Assembly: GCA_965208975.1 (NCBI GenBank)
Contig: CBDBQH010000003.1
Span: 62,001 to 126,000 of the forward strand
Length of the DNA: 64,000 nt
Direction: 5' to 3'
Source: G963663315 sp965208975
Lineage (GTDB): Bacteria; Pseudomonadota; Gammaproteobacteria; Arenicellales; Poriferihabitantaceae
A program made the translations under genes and the position numbers. Below, in pieces: positions 9,151 through 18,549 of the stretch. How positions within the stretch are numbered: the first letter of the stretch is position 1; every line of letters begins with the position of its first letter. The notes beneath the pieces are model-generated. The model did not search any database. It worked only from the letters and a program-made list of their open reading frames with translations, and was not told where the DNA came from.

Positions 9151-9522
9151 ATGACAATTAAATTTACCGATGACCACGAATGGATACGCCAGGAAAATGA
9201 CCTGGTCGTAGTCGGAATTACCGATTTTGCCCAACAGCAACTAGGGGATGTCGTGTACATAGAACTCCCGGACCTTGCGCGTGAACTGGAACAGGGGGAA
9301 GAGGCCGCCATCATCGAATCGGTCAAGGCAGCGGCGGAACTCAAATCCCCGCTCAGTGGTGTCGTCACCGAGGTCAACGAAACACTGACGGACAGCCCGG
9401 AAACAATTAACGATGACCCGGACGGCGAAGGCTGGGTATACAAGATGAAACCGGGCGACCCGTCCGAGCTCGATGGATTGATGGACCTGGCCGCCTATCA
9501 ATCCCTGGTCGAATCACTGTAG
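9151..9522 (+). CDS. gcvH: Glycine cleavage system H protein
   Basis: Lipoyl carrier that shuttles the aminomethyl group between P, T and L proteins. 123 residues, normal length. The lipoylation site is K59 in ESVKAAAEL, and the N-terminal HEWIR motif is present. It lies 18 bp before gcvP with a ribosome binding site GAGGC. Lipoylation is probably served by lipA three genes downstream; the L-protein gene (lpd) is not in this window. Confidence 0.96.
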   Translation: MTIKFTDDHEWIRQENDLVVVGITDFAQQQLGDVVYIELPDLARELEQGEEAAIIESVKAAAELKSPLSGVVTEVNETLTDSPETINDDPDGEGWVYKMKPGDPSELDGLMDLAAYQSLVESL

Positions 9523-9540
9523 AGGCGGAGAAAACAACCC

Positions 9541-12399
9541 ATGTCAAAAGCGGATGATTTTACCACTCGCCATATCGGCCCCCGTCCCAACCACATTGCC
9601 CGGATGCTGGAAACGCTTGGGCTGGAATCTCTGGATGAACTGATTGAACAGACCATTCCCCAATCCATCCGCAGCCAGAGTGAATTTGACTTGCCCCGCT
9701 CCTTAAGTGAAAACCGCCTGAACAAATTGAGCCGGCAAATCGCGTCCGGCAATACGTTAGCGGTTTCGATGATCGGGCTGGGTTATTACGGAACGGTCAC
9801 CCCGCCCGTGATTCGTCGGAATGTCATGGAAAACCCGGACTGGTACACTGCGTACACTCCTTATCAACCCGAAATCAGTCAGGCCCGTCTCGAAATCCTG
9901 ATTACTTTTCAGCAGATGATTATGGACCTCACCGCCATGGAACTGGCCAACGCCTCCCTGCTGGATGAAGCCACCGCCGCTGCGGAAGCCATGATGATGG
10001 GACTTCGGCTGTCAAAGAATAAATCGAGTCGGTTTTTTGTGGATCAGGAGTGTTTCCCCCAGACCATTGCCGTCATCCAGACCCGCGCCGAACCGTTAGG
10101 CGTAGAGGTCGTGGTGGGGGATTATCAGGCTGACATCGAACAGGGCGGTTTTTTTGCGGGACTGCTGCAGTATCCTGCCGCGTCCGGCCAGATACGAGAC
10201 TACACAACCGCGATCGACCAACTGAAATCACAAAACGCGGCGGTGGTGATGGCGGCGGACCCACTGGCTTTGACCTTATTGAGGCCCCCCGGAGAAATGG
10301 GGGCGGACATCGTCATCGGCAGTACCCAGCGTTTCGGCGTTCCGATGGGATTCGGCGGCCCGCATGCCGCTTATATGGCCACCCGTGAAAAATACAAACG
10401 CCTGCTGCCGGGCCGCCTGATCGGCGCCTCCGTCGATGCAAATGGCAATCTGGCCTACCGCATGGCGCTGCAAACCCGGGAACAGCATATCCGGCGGGAC
10501 AAGGCGACCAGTAACATCTGCACCTCACAGGTTCTGTTGGCCGTTATGGCCACAGTCTATGCCATGTATCATGGTCCCGAAGGATTGGCCCGGATAGCCA
10601 GGAACATCAACAGACTGACACGGGCGCTGGGGCGGGGGCTTGCTGACCTGGGCTTTGAAATAATCCATCGTGATTTCTTCGACACCCTTATGGTGCGAAC
10701 GCCAAACCAGGCCAGAATGATTCTGGACAAGGCCGAACAGGCGCGCTACAACCTCCGGTTGATTGACGAACACCACATCGGCGTCAGCCTGGACGAAACC
10801 CTTTCCCGGGAAAAAGTATCCGGCTTGCTGGAAGTCTTTGAAGGCGTCACGCCGGGCCGGATCAAGGGCGATCTGTTCAACATTGATCTGGATCGATCCA
10901 TCCCGCCGCCGCTGCAACGAACCAGCGATTTCCTGACCCACCCGATCTTTCATCGCTACCGCTCGGAAACAGAGTTCATGCGCTACCTCCGCAAGACGGC
11001 CAGCAAGGACATTACCCTGGCGCGCGCCATGATCCCTTTGGGCTCGTGTACGATGAAGCTCAACGCCGCCAGTGAAATGGAACCTATATCGAACCCGCTG
11101 TTCGCGCATATCCATCCTTTTGCTCCAGCCAAACACACCAAAGGCTACCATCGAATTATCAACCGCCTGGATTCGATGCTATGCCAGCTCACCGGATTCG
11201 ATGGCTTTTCCTTTCAACCCAACGCCGGTTCCCAGGGGGAATATGCCGGACTGTTGTGTATTCGCGCCTGGCATCGCTCATGCGGCGATACGGCAAGAAC
11301 GATCTGCCTGATTCCGTCTTCGGCTCACGGCACCAACCCGGCCAGCGCAGTCATGGCGGGAATGAAAGTGGTCGTGATCCAATGCGACAGTCAGGGCAAT
11401 ATCGATCTGGACGATTTCAGGAACAAGGCGCAAGAACACAAGGAATCCCTGGCCGCAACCATGGTGACTTACCCTTCGACCCATGGCGTATTCGAGGAAT
11501 CCATCCGGGAAATCTGCCAGATCGTCCACGCCAATGGAGGGCAGGTATACATGGATGGCGCCAACATGAATGCGATGGTCGGCATCTGTCGTCCCGCTGA
11601 AATCGGCGCGGATGTGATGCACCTGAATCTGCACAAGACCTTTGCCATACCACACGGCGGCGGCGGCCCCGGTATGGGACCAATCGGGGTCAAAAAACAT
11701 CTGTTGCCCTTTCTGCCCGACCATCCGGTAGTCAGTTGCAATCGCGGCGGCTCCAGTTCTATGGGAACCGTTTCGGCGGCTCCCTGGGGATCACCGCTGA
11801 TATTGCCCATCTCATGGGCCTATATGCGATTGCTGGGCAAACAGGGTCTGAAACGCTCCACCCAGCTGGCAATCCTGAATGCCAACTACATCGCTCACCG
11901 CCTGGAGCCCTGTTTTCCGGTTGCTTACAGAGGGGCGAATGGCAGGGTTGCCCACGAATGCGTGATTGATCTGGCGCCACTCAAGGCGCACAGTGGTATT
12001 ACGGTCGAAGATGTCGCCAAGCGTCTGATTGATTATGGATTCCACGCCCCCACCATGTCCTGGCCGGTGCCTGATTCGTTCATGATCGAGCCCACGGAAA
12101 GCGAATCCCTGGAAGAAATTGATCGGTTTTGCAATGCGTTGATTCAGATTCGGGAGGAAATCAGAGAAATAGAAAACAACCCGCAACTGCGGGGAAACAA
12201 CCTGTTGACCAATGCCCCTCACGCCTACCATCTGCTGGTGAGCGATGACTGGAATCGCCCCTATTCCCGGCAACGCGCATTCTTTCCCACCCCGGAAACA
12301 CGGGATAATAAATTCTGGCCGCCGACCGGACGGGTGGATCAGGTTTATGGCGATAAAAATCTGGTTTGCGCCTGCCCGCCCGTAAGCGATTATGAATAA
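9541..12399 (+). CDS. gcvP: Glycine dehydrogenase (decarboxylating), single-chain P protein
   Basis: PLP-dependent glycine decarboxylase, 952 residues, the fused (homodimeric) form rather than the split gcvPA/gcvPB. The PLP-binding lysine is K699 in LNLHKTFAIPHGGGGPG. The N-terminal half begins with the FTTRHIGPRP stretch typical of the family, and the catalytic half contains ARAMIPLGSCTMKLNA. Its stop overlaps a candidate lipA start by 8 bp. Confidence 0.96.
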   Translation: MSKADDFTTRHIGPRPNHIARMLETLGLESLDELIEQTIPQSIRSQSEFDLPRSLSENRLNKLSRQIASGNTLAVSMIGLGYYGTVTPPVIRRNVMENPDWYTAYTPYQPEISQARLEILITFQQMIMDLTAMELANASLLDEATAAAEAMMMGLRLSKNKSSRFFVDQECFPQTIAVIQTRAEPLGVEVVVGDYQADIEQGGFFAGLLQYPAASGQIRDYTTAIDQLKSQNAAVVMAADPLALTLLRPPGEMGADIVIGSTQRFGVPMGFGGPHAAYMATREKYKRLLPGRLIGASVDANGNLAYRMALQTREQHIRRDKATSNICTSQVLLAVMATVYAMYHGPEGLARIARNINRLTRALGRGLADLGFEIIHRDFFDTLMVRTPNQARMILDKAEQARYNLRLIDEHHIGVSLDETLSREKVSGLLEVFEGVTPGRIKGDLFNIDLDRSIPPPLQRTSDFLTHPIFHRYRSETEFMRYLRKTASKDITLARAMIPLGSCTMKLNAASEMEPISNPLFAHIHPFAPAKHTKGYHRIINRLDSMLCQLTGFDGFSFQPNAGSQGEYAGLLCIRAWHRSCGDTARTICLIPSSAHGTNPASAVMAGMKVVVIQCDSQGNIDLDDFRNKAQEHKESLAATMVTYPSTHGVFEESIREICQIVHANGGQVYMDGANMNAMVGICRPAEIGADVMHLNLHKTFAIPHGGGGPGMGPIGVKKHLLPFLPDHPVVSCNRGGSSSMGTVSAAPWGSPLILPISWAYMRLLGKQGLKRSTQLAILNANYIAHRLEPCFPVAYRGANGRVAHECVIDLAPLKAHSGITVEDVAKRLIDYGFHAPTMSWPVPDSFMIEPTESESLEEIDRFCNALIQIREEIREIENNPQLRGNNLLTNAPHAYHLLVSDDWNRPYSRQRAFFPTPETRDNKFWPPTGRVDQVYGDKNLVCACPPVSDYE

Positions 12400-13489
12400 T
12401 AAGTCAAATCCGCATCAAGCGCATCACTCCCCCCTTGAGGGGGAGTCAAATCCGCAAAGCGGATTTGGTGGGGGGAAACACAATGCCCCCCCTTCCGTCA
12501 TTCCCCCCCCGCCCCCCAATCCCCACCCCCCCCACCCCCCCAAAAAAATCATACGCGGTGAAAAACTGCGGGGCGCGGATAAAATGGCGCGTATCCCGAT
12601 TCGGGTCGAGCCGGTTTCCAGAGAGAAGCTCCTGCGCAAGCCGCGCTGGATACGGGCCAGCTTTACCGGCTCCCCGGAAGTAGCCGCATTGAAGAAGATA
12701 TTGCGATCAAAAGGCTTGCATACCGTCTGCGAGGAAGCGGCCTGCCCCAATCTCGGAGAATGTTTCGGCAACGGCACGGCTACCTTCATGATCATGGGCG
12801 ACATCTGTACCCGCCGATGCCCGTTTTGTGATGTCGGTCATGGCCGTCCGAACCCGCTGGACCCGGCAGAACCGGAGAATCTCGCGCAAACCGTTGCCGC
12901 GATGAAACTGCAATATGTCGTGATCACCTCCGTGGATCGTGATGACCTGCGCGATGGCGGCGCCAGTCATTTCGTCGATTGTATCCAGGCGGTGCGGACA
13001 CACAGCCGGCAAACCCGAATCGAAATCCTGACACCGGATTTCAGGGGTAGAATGGAAAAAGCGATTGACATTCTGGCCCGGGCTCCGAGCGATGTTTTCA
13101 ACCATAATCTGGAAACGGTCCCCCGACTGTACAGGGAAGTCCGTCCAGGCTCCGATTATCAACACTCTCTTGATCTGTTGCAGCGGGTCAAGCATCGCCA
13201 CCCGGAGTTACCCACCAAATCCGGCCTGATGCTGGGGTTGGGCGAATCCAGGGCGGAAATTATCGAAGTCATGGAGGACCTGGTGAATCATCAGGTGGAC
13301 ATGCTGACCCTCGGCCAGTATCTGCAACCGGGCATCCACCATCTTCCGGTGCGGCGATACTGGCATCCTGACGAATTTGACTCTCTCCGGGATGTTGCCA
13401 AATCCATTGGTTTCGCCAGCGTCGCCTCCGGCCCTATGGTGAGATCGTCGTACCATGCAGATTTACAGGCGAAAATTGTGCACAGTTGA
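12392..13489 (+). CDS. lipA: Lipoyl synthase LipA, with repeat-derived N-terminus
   Basis: Radical SAM enzyme that inserts two sulfurs into octanoyl groups on GcvH and dehydrogenases. It carries both clusters: auxiliary CEEAACPNLGEC and radical SAM CTRRCPFC, plus the C-terminal RSSYHA stretch. Homology begins at about residue 53 (RGEKLRGADKMARIP). Residues 1-52 are proline/serine-rich and encoded by a repeat with long C tracts (12424-12545), so either the true start is M65 (12584) or the repeat replaced the native 5' end. Position after gcvP suggests co-expression with its substrate GcvH. Enzyme identity is secure; the start is uncertain. Confidence 0.9.
   Translation: MNNKSNPHQAHHSPLEGESNPQSGFGGGKHNAPPSVIPPPPPNPHPPHPPKKIIRGEKLRGADKMARIPIRVEPVSREKLLRKPRWIRASFTGSPEVAALKKILRSKGLHTVCEEAACPNLGECFGNGTATFMIMGDICTRRCPFCDVGHGRPNPLDPAEPENLAQTVAAMKLQYVVITSVDRDDLRDGGASHFVDCIQAVRTHSRQTRIEILTPDFRGRMEKAIDILARAPSDVFNHNLETVPRLYREVRPGSDYQHSLDLLQRVKHRHPELPTKSGLMLGLGESRAEIIEVMEDLVNHQVDMLTLGQYLQPGIHHLPVRRYWHPDEFDSLRDVAKSIGFASVASGPMVRSSYHADLQAKIVHS
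12424..12545. repeat. C-tract-rich repeat inserted at the lipA 5' end
   Basis: Starts with a hairpin-forming unit (cccccttgaggggg, then aaatccgc-aaa-gcggattt, then ggtgggggg) and continues into cytosine runs of seven to eight bases broken by single other bases, ending in a run of seven A. This resembles degenerate intergenic repeats rather than coding sequence, yet it is open in the lipA frame. Long homopolymers here are also a place to suspect sequencing or assembly error. Confidence 0.6.
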
Positions 13490-13571
13490 TTGAATTTAAG
13501 CTATACTAAACCATGCGGTCAGTATCATACTGTCCATAACAACAAATCATTAACTTAAACTGGAGTTCATT

Positions 13572-14591
13572 ATGAAACTTGTCAAATCTGCGGCGCTTGT
13601 CGCCGCATCATCGCTGATTACGATGACTGCCCAGGCTGGCACACTGGAAGATGTGCAGGCCCGGGGAGAACTGAATTGTGTCGTCACAACCGGTCTGGCG
13701 GGCTTTGCGGCGCCGGATGAAAACGGTCGTTGGGAAGGCTTTGATGTCGGCTTTTGCCGCGCCGTAGCCGCCGCCGTTCTGGGTGATGGCGAGAAAGTCA
13801 AATTCATTCCGACAACCGGAAAAACCCGTTTCACCGTGTTGAACTCAGGCGATGGCGACATCCTTTTCCGTAACACGACCGAAACCCTGAGCCGGGACGC
13901 CGATCTCAAACTGACCTTCCTGCCAATCAACTACTACGATGGACAGGGCTTCCTGATTCGCAAGGACATGGGGGTTACCTCCGCAACGCAGCTGGATGGC
14001 GCTTCCGTTTGTATTCAGACCGGAACAACCACAGAACTGAATCTGGCTGACTACATGCGTGTCAACAACATCAGCTATGAGCCGGTAACCATCGAAACCA
14101 ATGAAGAAGGTCTTTCCAGCTATACCGCCAATCGTTGTGATGTGTATACAACGGACGCATCCGGCCTCGCTTCGACTCGGGCGGCTCTGGAAGACCCGTC
14201 AGCGCATACGATTCTCCCCGAAATCATTTCCAAGGAACCGCTGGGTGGAGCCGTTCGCCAGGGTGACGATGAATGGGCTGACATCGGCAAATGGGTGGTC
14301 AACGCAATCATCATTGCTGAAGAACTGGGTATCACCCAGGCCAATGCCGGTGAAATGGCAATGGAAGCTGGTGATAACCCCAGCGTCAACCGCCTGCTCG
14401 GCACCGAGGGCGATATGGGCGCGATGCTGGGACTCGATGCACAATGGGCGCTGCGGGCGATTCAGGCTGGTGGCAACTACGCTGAATTGTTCAACAGGCA
14501 TGTTGGCCCGGATACTCCGCTTGCCCTGGAGCGCGGCCTGAACGCTTCCTGGAGAGACGGCGGCATCCTGTACGCGGCGCCGATTCGTTAA
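13572..14591 (+). CDS. aapJ: General L-amino acid ABC transporter substrate-binding protein (AapJ/BztA family)
   Basis: Periplasmic binding protein, 339 residues, with a signal peptide ending near MTAQA-GT (residue 22-23). The mature N-terminus GTLEDVQARGELNCVV and the stretch WEGFDVGFCRAVAAA match the Aap/Bzt subfamily of polar amino-acid binders. A ribosome binding site (GGAG) precedes ATG 13572. It is followed by a hairpin terminator and then two permeases and an ATPase, the canonical aapJQMP order. Substrate range (glutamate, aspartate and others) is inferred from the family. Confidence 0.88.
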   Translation: MKLVKSAALVAASSLITMTAQAGTLEDVQARGELNCVVTTGLAGFAAPDENGRWEGFDVGFCRAVAAAVLGDGEKVKFIPTTGKTRFTVLNSGDGDILFRNTTETLSRDADLKLTFLPINYYDGQGFLIRKDMGVTSATQLDGASVCIQTGTTTELNLADYMRVNNISYEPVTIETNEEGLSSYTANRCDVYTTDASGLASTRAALEDPSAHTILPEIISKEPLGGAVRQGDDEWADIGKWVVNAIIIAEELGITQANAGEMAMEAGDNPSVNRLLGTEGDMGAMLGLDAQWALRAIQAGGNYAELFNRHVGPDTPLALERGLNASWRDGGILYAAPIR

Positions 14592-14627
14592 TCGAACCGG
14601 AGAGTCCACCAGACTATGACCATCGAA

Positions 14628-14656
14628 AAGGGGCGCCTGGAAGCGCCCCTTTTTTT
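14628..14656 (+). terminator. intrinsic terminator/attenuator between aapJ and aapQ
   Basis: The stem aaggggcgc (14628-14636) pairs perfectly with gcgcccctt (14643-14651) over a 6-base loop, followed by a run of seven T (14650-14656). It lies between the binding-protein gene and the permease genes, so partial readthrough would give more binding protein than membrane subunits. Confidence 0.85.
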
Positions 14657-14676
14657 GTATATTAAAGAGTAATGAA

Positions 14677-15864
14677 ATGAATGAAGTAGCGCTGCCACGG
14701 CAAAACTCCCTTTCCCGGCTGTGGAATAACAAGGAAGCGCGTTCGGTCATTGTGCAGATCATCGCAGTCGTTCTGATTTTCGGCTTCTTTGCCTATCTGA
14801 TACGCAACGCCGTAATCAATCTGGAGGCGCTGGGCAAGGGATACAGCTTCGGCTTTTTGGCCCAGCCTTCGAACTATGACATCAATCAGCATTTTATCGA
14901 ATACACTTCCAGATCATCCCATTTGCGCGCGATGGCGGTGGGCATCATCAATACCCTGCTGGTCGCCGTATGCGGCCTGGTTCTGGCCACCATTCTGGGC
15001 TTTATCCTGGGAGTACTACGTCTCTCCAGGAACTGGCTGACCAACAAGCTGGCCTATTTCTACATTGAGTACGTAAGGAACGTGCCGGTGTTGCTCCACA
15101 TTCTGCTGATTCACGGCGTGATCGTTTATAGCCTGCCGGTTCCGAAGCAGGCCATCAACCTGAACGATGCCGCGTTTCTGACCAACCGTGGCTTCTTTAC
15201 ACCCAAGCCGCTGTTTGAGCCGTTGTTCTGGATTGTCGCCGGGCTGCTGGTCGCCGGCATCCTTTTCAGTCTGTGGTTTACCCGATACGCCAAAAAGGTA
15301 CAGGACCAGACCGGAAACCGCTATCCGGTATTCTGGATAAACCTGGGGGCGATAGTCGGCGTCCCTCTGGTCGCGCATTTTATACTGGGCAACCCGGTCA
15401 CCTGGGATACCCCGGAACTGAAAGGTTTTAATTTTGCCGGCGGGATGGTCCTTCGCCCGGAATTTATCGCTCTCTGGCTGGCGCTGTCGCTCTATACCGC
15501 CGCCTTCATCGGCGAGATTGTGCGCGCCGGCATCACCGCGGTCAGTTGGGGACAGACCGAAGCCTCTTCCGCACTCGGGATCAATCGCGGCCGCACCTTG
15601 AGTCTGGTGGTCATTCCCCAGGCCCTGCGGGTGATCGTTCCACCCCTGACCAGCCAATACCTGAATCTGACGAAAAACTCCTCTTTGGCGATCGCAATCG
15701 GCTATATGGACATTGTCGCCACCATCGGCGGAATTTCCCTGAACCAGACCGGGCGGGAAATGGAGTGCATGACGATTGTGCTGTTGCTGTATCTGTGCAT
15801 GTCGCTGCTCATTTCTGCGGTAATGAACTGGTACAACAACCGCATCAAGCTGGTTGAACGGTAG
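14677..15864 (+). CDS. aapQ: General L-amino acid ABC transporter permease (AapQ/BztB family)
   Basis: Inner-membrane permease of about 395 residues, longer than ordinary HisQ-type permeases, as is normal for AapQ. Membrane segments are visible near residues 23-45, 88-115 and 185-205 and through the C-terminal half. The coupling loop is near ASSALGINRGRTLSLVVIPQAL. It begins shortly after the hairpin terminator downstream of aapJ, and aapM follows after 21 bp. Confidence 0.88.
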   Translation: MNEVALPRQNSLSRLWNNKEARSVIVQIIAVVLIFGFFAYLIRNAVINLEALGKGYSFGFLAQPSNYDINQHFIEYTSRSSHLRAMAVGIINTLLVAVCGLVLATILGFILGVLRLSRNWLTNKLAYFYIEYVRNVPVLLHILLIHGVIVYSLPVPKQAINLNDAAFLTNRGFFTPKPLFEPLFWIVAGLLVAGILFSLWFTRYAKKVQDQTGNRYPVFWINLGAIVGVPLVAHFILGNPVTWDTPELKGFNFAGGMVLRPEFIALWLALSLYTAAFIGEIVRAGITAVSWGQTEASSALGINRGRTLSLVVIPQALRVIVPPLTSQYLNLTKNSSLAIAIGYMDIVATIGGISLNQTGREMECMTIVLLLYLCMSLLISAVMNWYNNRIKLVER

Positions 15865-15885
15865 CGGATTATCGGTACAGGAAAA

Positions 15886-16995
15886 ATGAACCAGAAAACG
15901 TACAAGCCTGGCGAGCATCCGGATCTACCACCTCCGGCCAGTGTCATTGGCCCGGTCGCCTGGATCAGGGGAAACCTGTTTTCCTCCCCGGCGAATATTA
16001 TAATGACCGTTCTGGTGGTGTGGTTCCTCTACAAGATATTGCCCGCCACCATTGACTGGTTATTTATTGACGCTGTCTATACCGGCGAAAATCGGGATGA
16101 ATGCAGGGCTAAAGGAGATGGCGCCTGCTGGGCGTTCATCGGCGAACGGATGAAACTGTTTACTTACGGGTTCTATCCCATTGAAGAACGCTGGCGGATC
16201 AACCTGTCCTTCGTTCTGTTGATCGTGGCAACCGTAGCGGTTCTGTTCGACAATTTACCTTACCGTAAATACGGTTTGTATTTTGCGGCCGCATTTCCTT
16301 TCATCGCAGGCTGGCTCCTGATCGGCGGGTTCGGACTGACCCCGGTGCCGACCGACAAGTTCGGTGGTTTCATGCTGACTCTGGTGATCGGCGTAACCGG
16401 CATTGCGTTTTCTCTGCCCATTGGCATCGCGCTGGCGCTGGGGCGCCAGTCCGAACTGCCGATCATCCGATTGTTCTGCGTCGGGTTTATCGAATTTATC
16501 CGCGGGGTTCCATTGATCACCCTGTTGTTCGTAGCCTCAACCATGTTGAGTTACTTCCTGCCGCCCGGCGCCTCATTCGACCTTTTGTTACGGGTATTGA
16601 TCATGGTGACCCTGTTTGCTTCTGCCTACATGGCGGAAGTCATCCGCGGAGGGTTACAGGCGCTGCCCACCGGCCAGATCGAAGCCGCCGACGCAATGGG
16701 GCTGAAATACTGGGCTGCGATGCGGCTGGTGGTTCTGCCCCAGGCTCTTAAAATCTCCATTCCGGGAATCGTCAATACCTTTATCGGATTATACAAGGAC
16801 ACCACCCTGGTTCTGATCATCGGACTGCTGGACCCGTTGGGAGTCGGACGCGCCTCCCTGGCCGATACCAAATGGACTGGCCTGTCCAACGAAGTCTATC
16901 TGTTTGTAGCTATTTTCTTCTTCATATCCTGCTTTGCAATGGCAAGGTATTCCCTGTATCTCGAAAACAAACTGCAAACCGGACATAAACGATGA
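15886..16995 (+). CDS. aapM: General L-amino acid ABC transporter permease (AapM/BztC family)
   Basis: Second permease, 369 residues. The N-terminal cytoplasmic tail and first membrane segment (about 29-50) are followed by a periplasmic domain with two cysteines (DECRAKGDGACW), a pattern seen in AapM homologues. The EAA loop reads EAADAMGLKYWAAMRLVVLPQAL. It partners AapQ, and the ATPase gene starts 40 bp downstream. Confidence 0.88.
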   Translation: MNQKTYKPGEHPDLPPPASVIGPVAWIRGNLFSSPANIIMTVLVVWFLYKILPATIDWLFIDAVYTGENRDECRAKGDGACWAFIGERMKLFTYGFYPIEERWRINLSFVLLIVATVAVLFDNLPYRKYGLYFAAAFPFIAGWLLIGGFGLTPVPTDKFGGFMLTLVIGVTGIAFSLPIGIALALGRQSELPIIRLFCVGFIEFIRGVPLITLLFVASTMLSYFLPPGASFDLLLRVLIMVTLFASAYMAEVIRGGLQALPTGQIEAADAMGLKYWAAMRLVVLPQALKISIPGIVNTFIGLYKDTTLVLIIGLLDPLGVGRASLADTKWTGLSNEVYLFVAIFFFISCFAMARYSLYLENKLQTGHKR

Positions 16996-17035
16996 GTCTC
17001 CGGCCAAGCGACTGAACACTGACGAGAATCTGACA

Positions 17036-17812
17036 ATGAACGATCAAACATCCACTATGGACAACAGCGGACAATCTGAATACGCTATCGTGATCCATGC
17101 CATGCACAAATGGTACGGAGAGTTTCATGTGCTGAAAAACATCAACCTGAACGTCGCCCGCGGAGAGAAAATAGTCATCTGTGGGCCATCAGGGTCCGGC
17201 AAGTCAACGGTCATTCGTTGTATCAACCGACTGGAGGAACACCAACAGGGCGACATCATTGTCGATGGGGTTGAATTAACCAACGATCTGAAAAAAATTG
17301 AGCTCGTAAGACGGGAAGTGGGCATGGTGTTCCAGCATTTCAACCTGTTTCCGCACTTGACCGTTCTCGATAACTGTACGCTGGCGCCGATCTGGGTACG
17401 CAAGACCCCCAAGGCAGAGGCGGAAGAAGTCGCCATGCAGTTCCTGGAGAGAGTAAAAATCCCCGAACAGGCGAACAAGTATCCGGGACAGCTTTCAGGC
17501 GGTCAGCAGCAGCGCGTCGCCATCGCCCGCAGCTTGTGCATGAAGCCGCGCATCATGCTTTTCGACGAGCCTACCTCAGCCCTTGACCCCGAAATGATCA
17601 AGGAAGTGCTGGATGTCATGATTGAGCTGGCCGGTGAAGGAATTACCATGTTGTGCGTGACTCACGAAATGGGGTTCGCCAAGACCGTTGCCGACCGGGT
17701 TATCTTCATGGATGGCGGAGAAATTATCGAGGAAAACAATCCGAACGATTTCTTTGACAACGCGCAACACGAACGCACCAAACTGTTTCTCAGCCAGATT
17801 CTCGAACACTAA
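17036..17812 (+). CDS. aapP: Amino-acid ABC transporter ATP-binding protein (AapP/GlnQ family)
   Basis: ATPase of the Aap transporter, 258 residues from the ATG at 17036. An upstream in-frame ATG at 16934 would overlap aapM by 62 bp and lacks homology, so it is rejected. Walker A GPSGSGKS (50-57), signature LSGGQQQR, Walker B IMLFDEPTSALD and H-loop CVTHEMGFA are intact. Last gene of the transporter operon; a two-component system follows after 53 bp. Confidence 0.92.
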   Translation: MNDQTSTMDNSGQSEYAIVIHAMHKWYGEFHVLKNINLNVARGEKIVICGPSGSGKSTVIRCINRLEEHQQGDIIVDGVELTNDLKKIELVRREVGMVFQHFNLFPHLTVLDNCTLAPIWVRKTPKAEAEEVAMQFLERVKIPEQANKYPGQLSGGQQQRVAIARSLCMKPRIMLFDEPTSALDPEMIKEVLDVMIELAGEGITMLCVTHEMGFAKTVADRVIFMDGGEIIEENNPNDFFDNAQHERTKLFLSQILEH

Positions 17813-17829
17813 ACCCCGAATGACACCCC

Positions 17830-17845
17830 TGTGCCCGCCCGCAAC
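17830..17845. repeat. partial GC-rich hairpin repeat
   Basis: gtgcccgcccgcaac matches the right arm of the GTAGGGGCGGGT hairpin family, but the left arm is missing. It lies between aapP and the response regulator gene. Confidence 0.4.
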
Positions 17846-17865
17846 TCATATCACCCGCCGCCGCC

Positions 17866-18549
17866 ATGCGTATACTCATCATTGAAGACGATCAGGAAAC
17901 CGCGGCATATATACATAAAGGACTGGCAGAAGCAGGCCATGAAGTGGATATCGCATCTCGCGGCGACCACGGTTTCACCCTGGCCAGAGACGGAGACTAT
18001 CAGGCGCTGATCGTAGACCGGATGCTGCCGGTCATGGATGGTCTTGCCATTGTCTCGAGCCTGCGACAACAGAACAATCATACTCCCGCATTGATATTGA
18101 GCGCGTTGGGCGATGTCCATGACCGTGTTGAAGGATTAAATGCGGGCAGCGACGATTACCTGACCAAGCCATTCTCTTTTTCAGAGCTTCTGGCGCGTCT
18201 TGAGGCGCTGTTCCGAAGAGCCTCGGCCGACCCCCCGGAAACCGTCCTGATTGCAGGAGATCTGGTGATGGACCTGCTTGGCAGAGAGGTAAAACGCGGG
18301 GACATCGTGATAGACCTCCAGCCCCGTGAATTTCGCCTGCTGGAATATCTCATGAGACACAGCAACCAGGTGGTAACCAGGACCATGTTGCTGGAAAATG
18401 TCTGGGACTACAAGTTCGACCCGCAAACCAATGTCATAGATGTACATATCAGCCGCTTGCGTAGCAAAATAGACAAGAACTTCGATACCATTCCCCTGCT
18501 TAATACCGTCCGTGGAACGGGCTACATCCTGCGTGCAGAAAAGACATAA
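17866..18549 (+). CDS. OmpR-family two-component response regulator
   Basis: 227 residues: receiver domain (1-115) plus winged-helix DNA-binding domain (about 128-225). The phosphoacceptor is D51, with acidic partners D8/D9 and K101 in TKPFSFSE. The output domain ends in VRGTGYIL as usual for OmpR/PhoB proteins. It overlaps the downstream histidine kinase gene, so the pair is co-translated. The signal is unknown; proximity to the aap transporter is only suggestive. Confidence 0.9.
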   Translation: MRILIIEDDQETAAYIHKGLAEAGHEVDIASRGDHGFTLARDGDYQALIVDRMLPVMDGLAIVSSLRQQNNHTPALILSALGDVHDRVEGLNAGSDDYLTKPFSFSELLARLEALFRRASADPPETVLIAGDLVMDLLGREVKRGDIVIDLQPREFRLLEYLMRHSNQVVTRTMLLENVWDYKFDPQTNVIDVHISRLRSKIDKNFDTIPLLNTVRGTGYILRAEKT

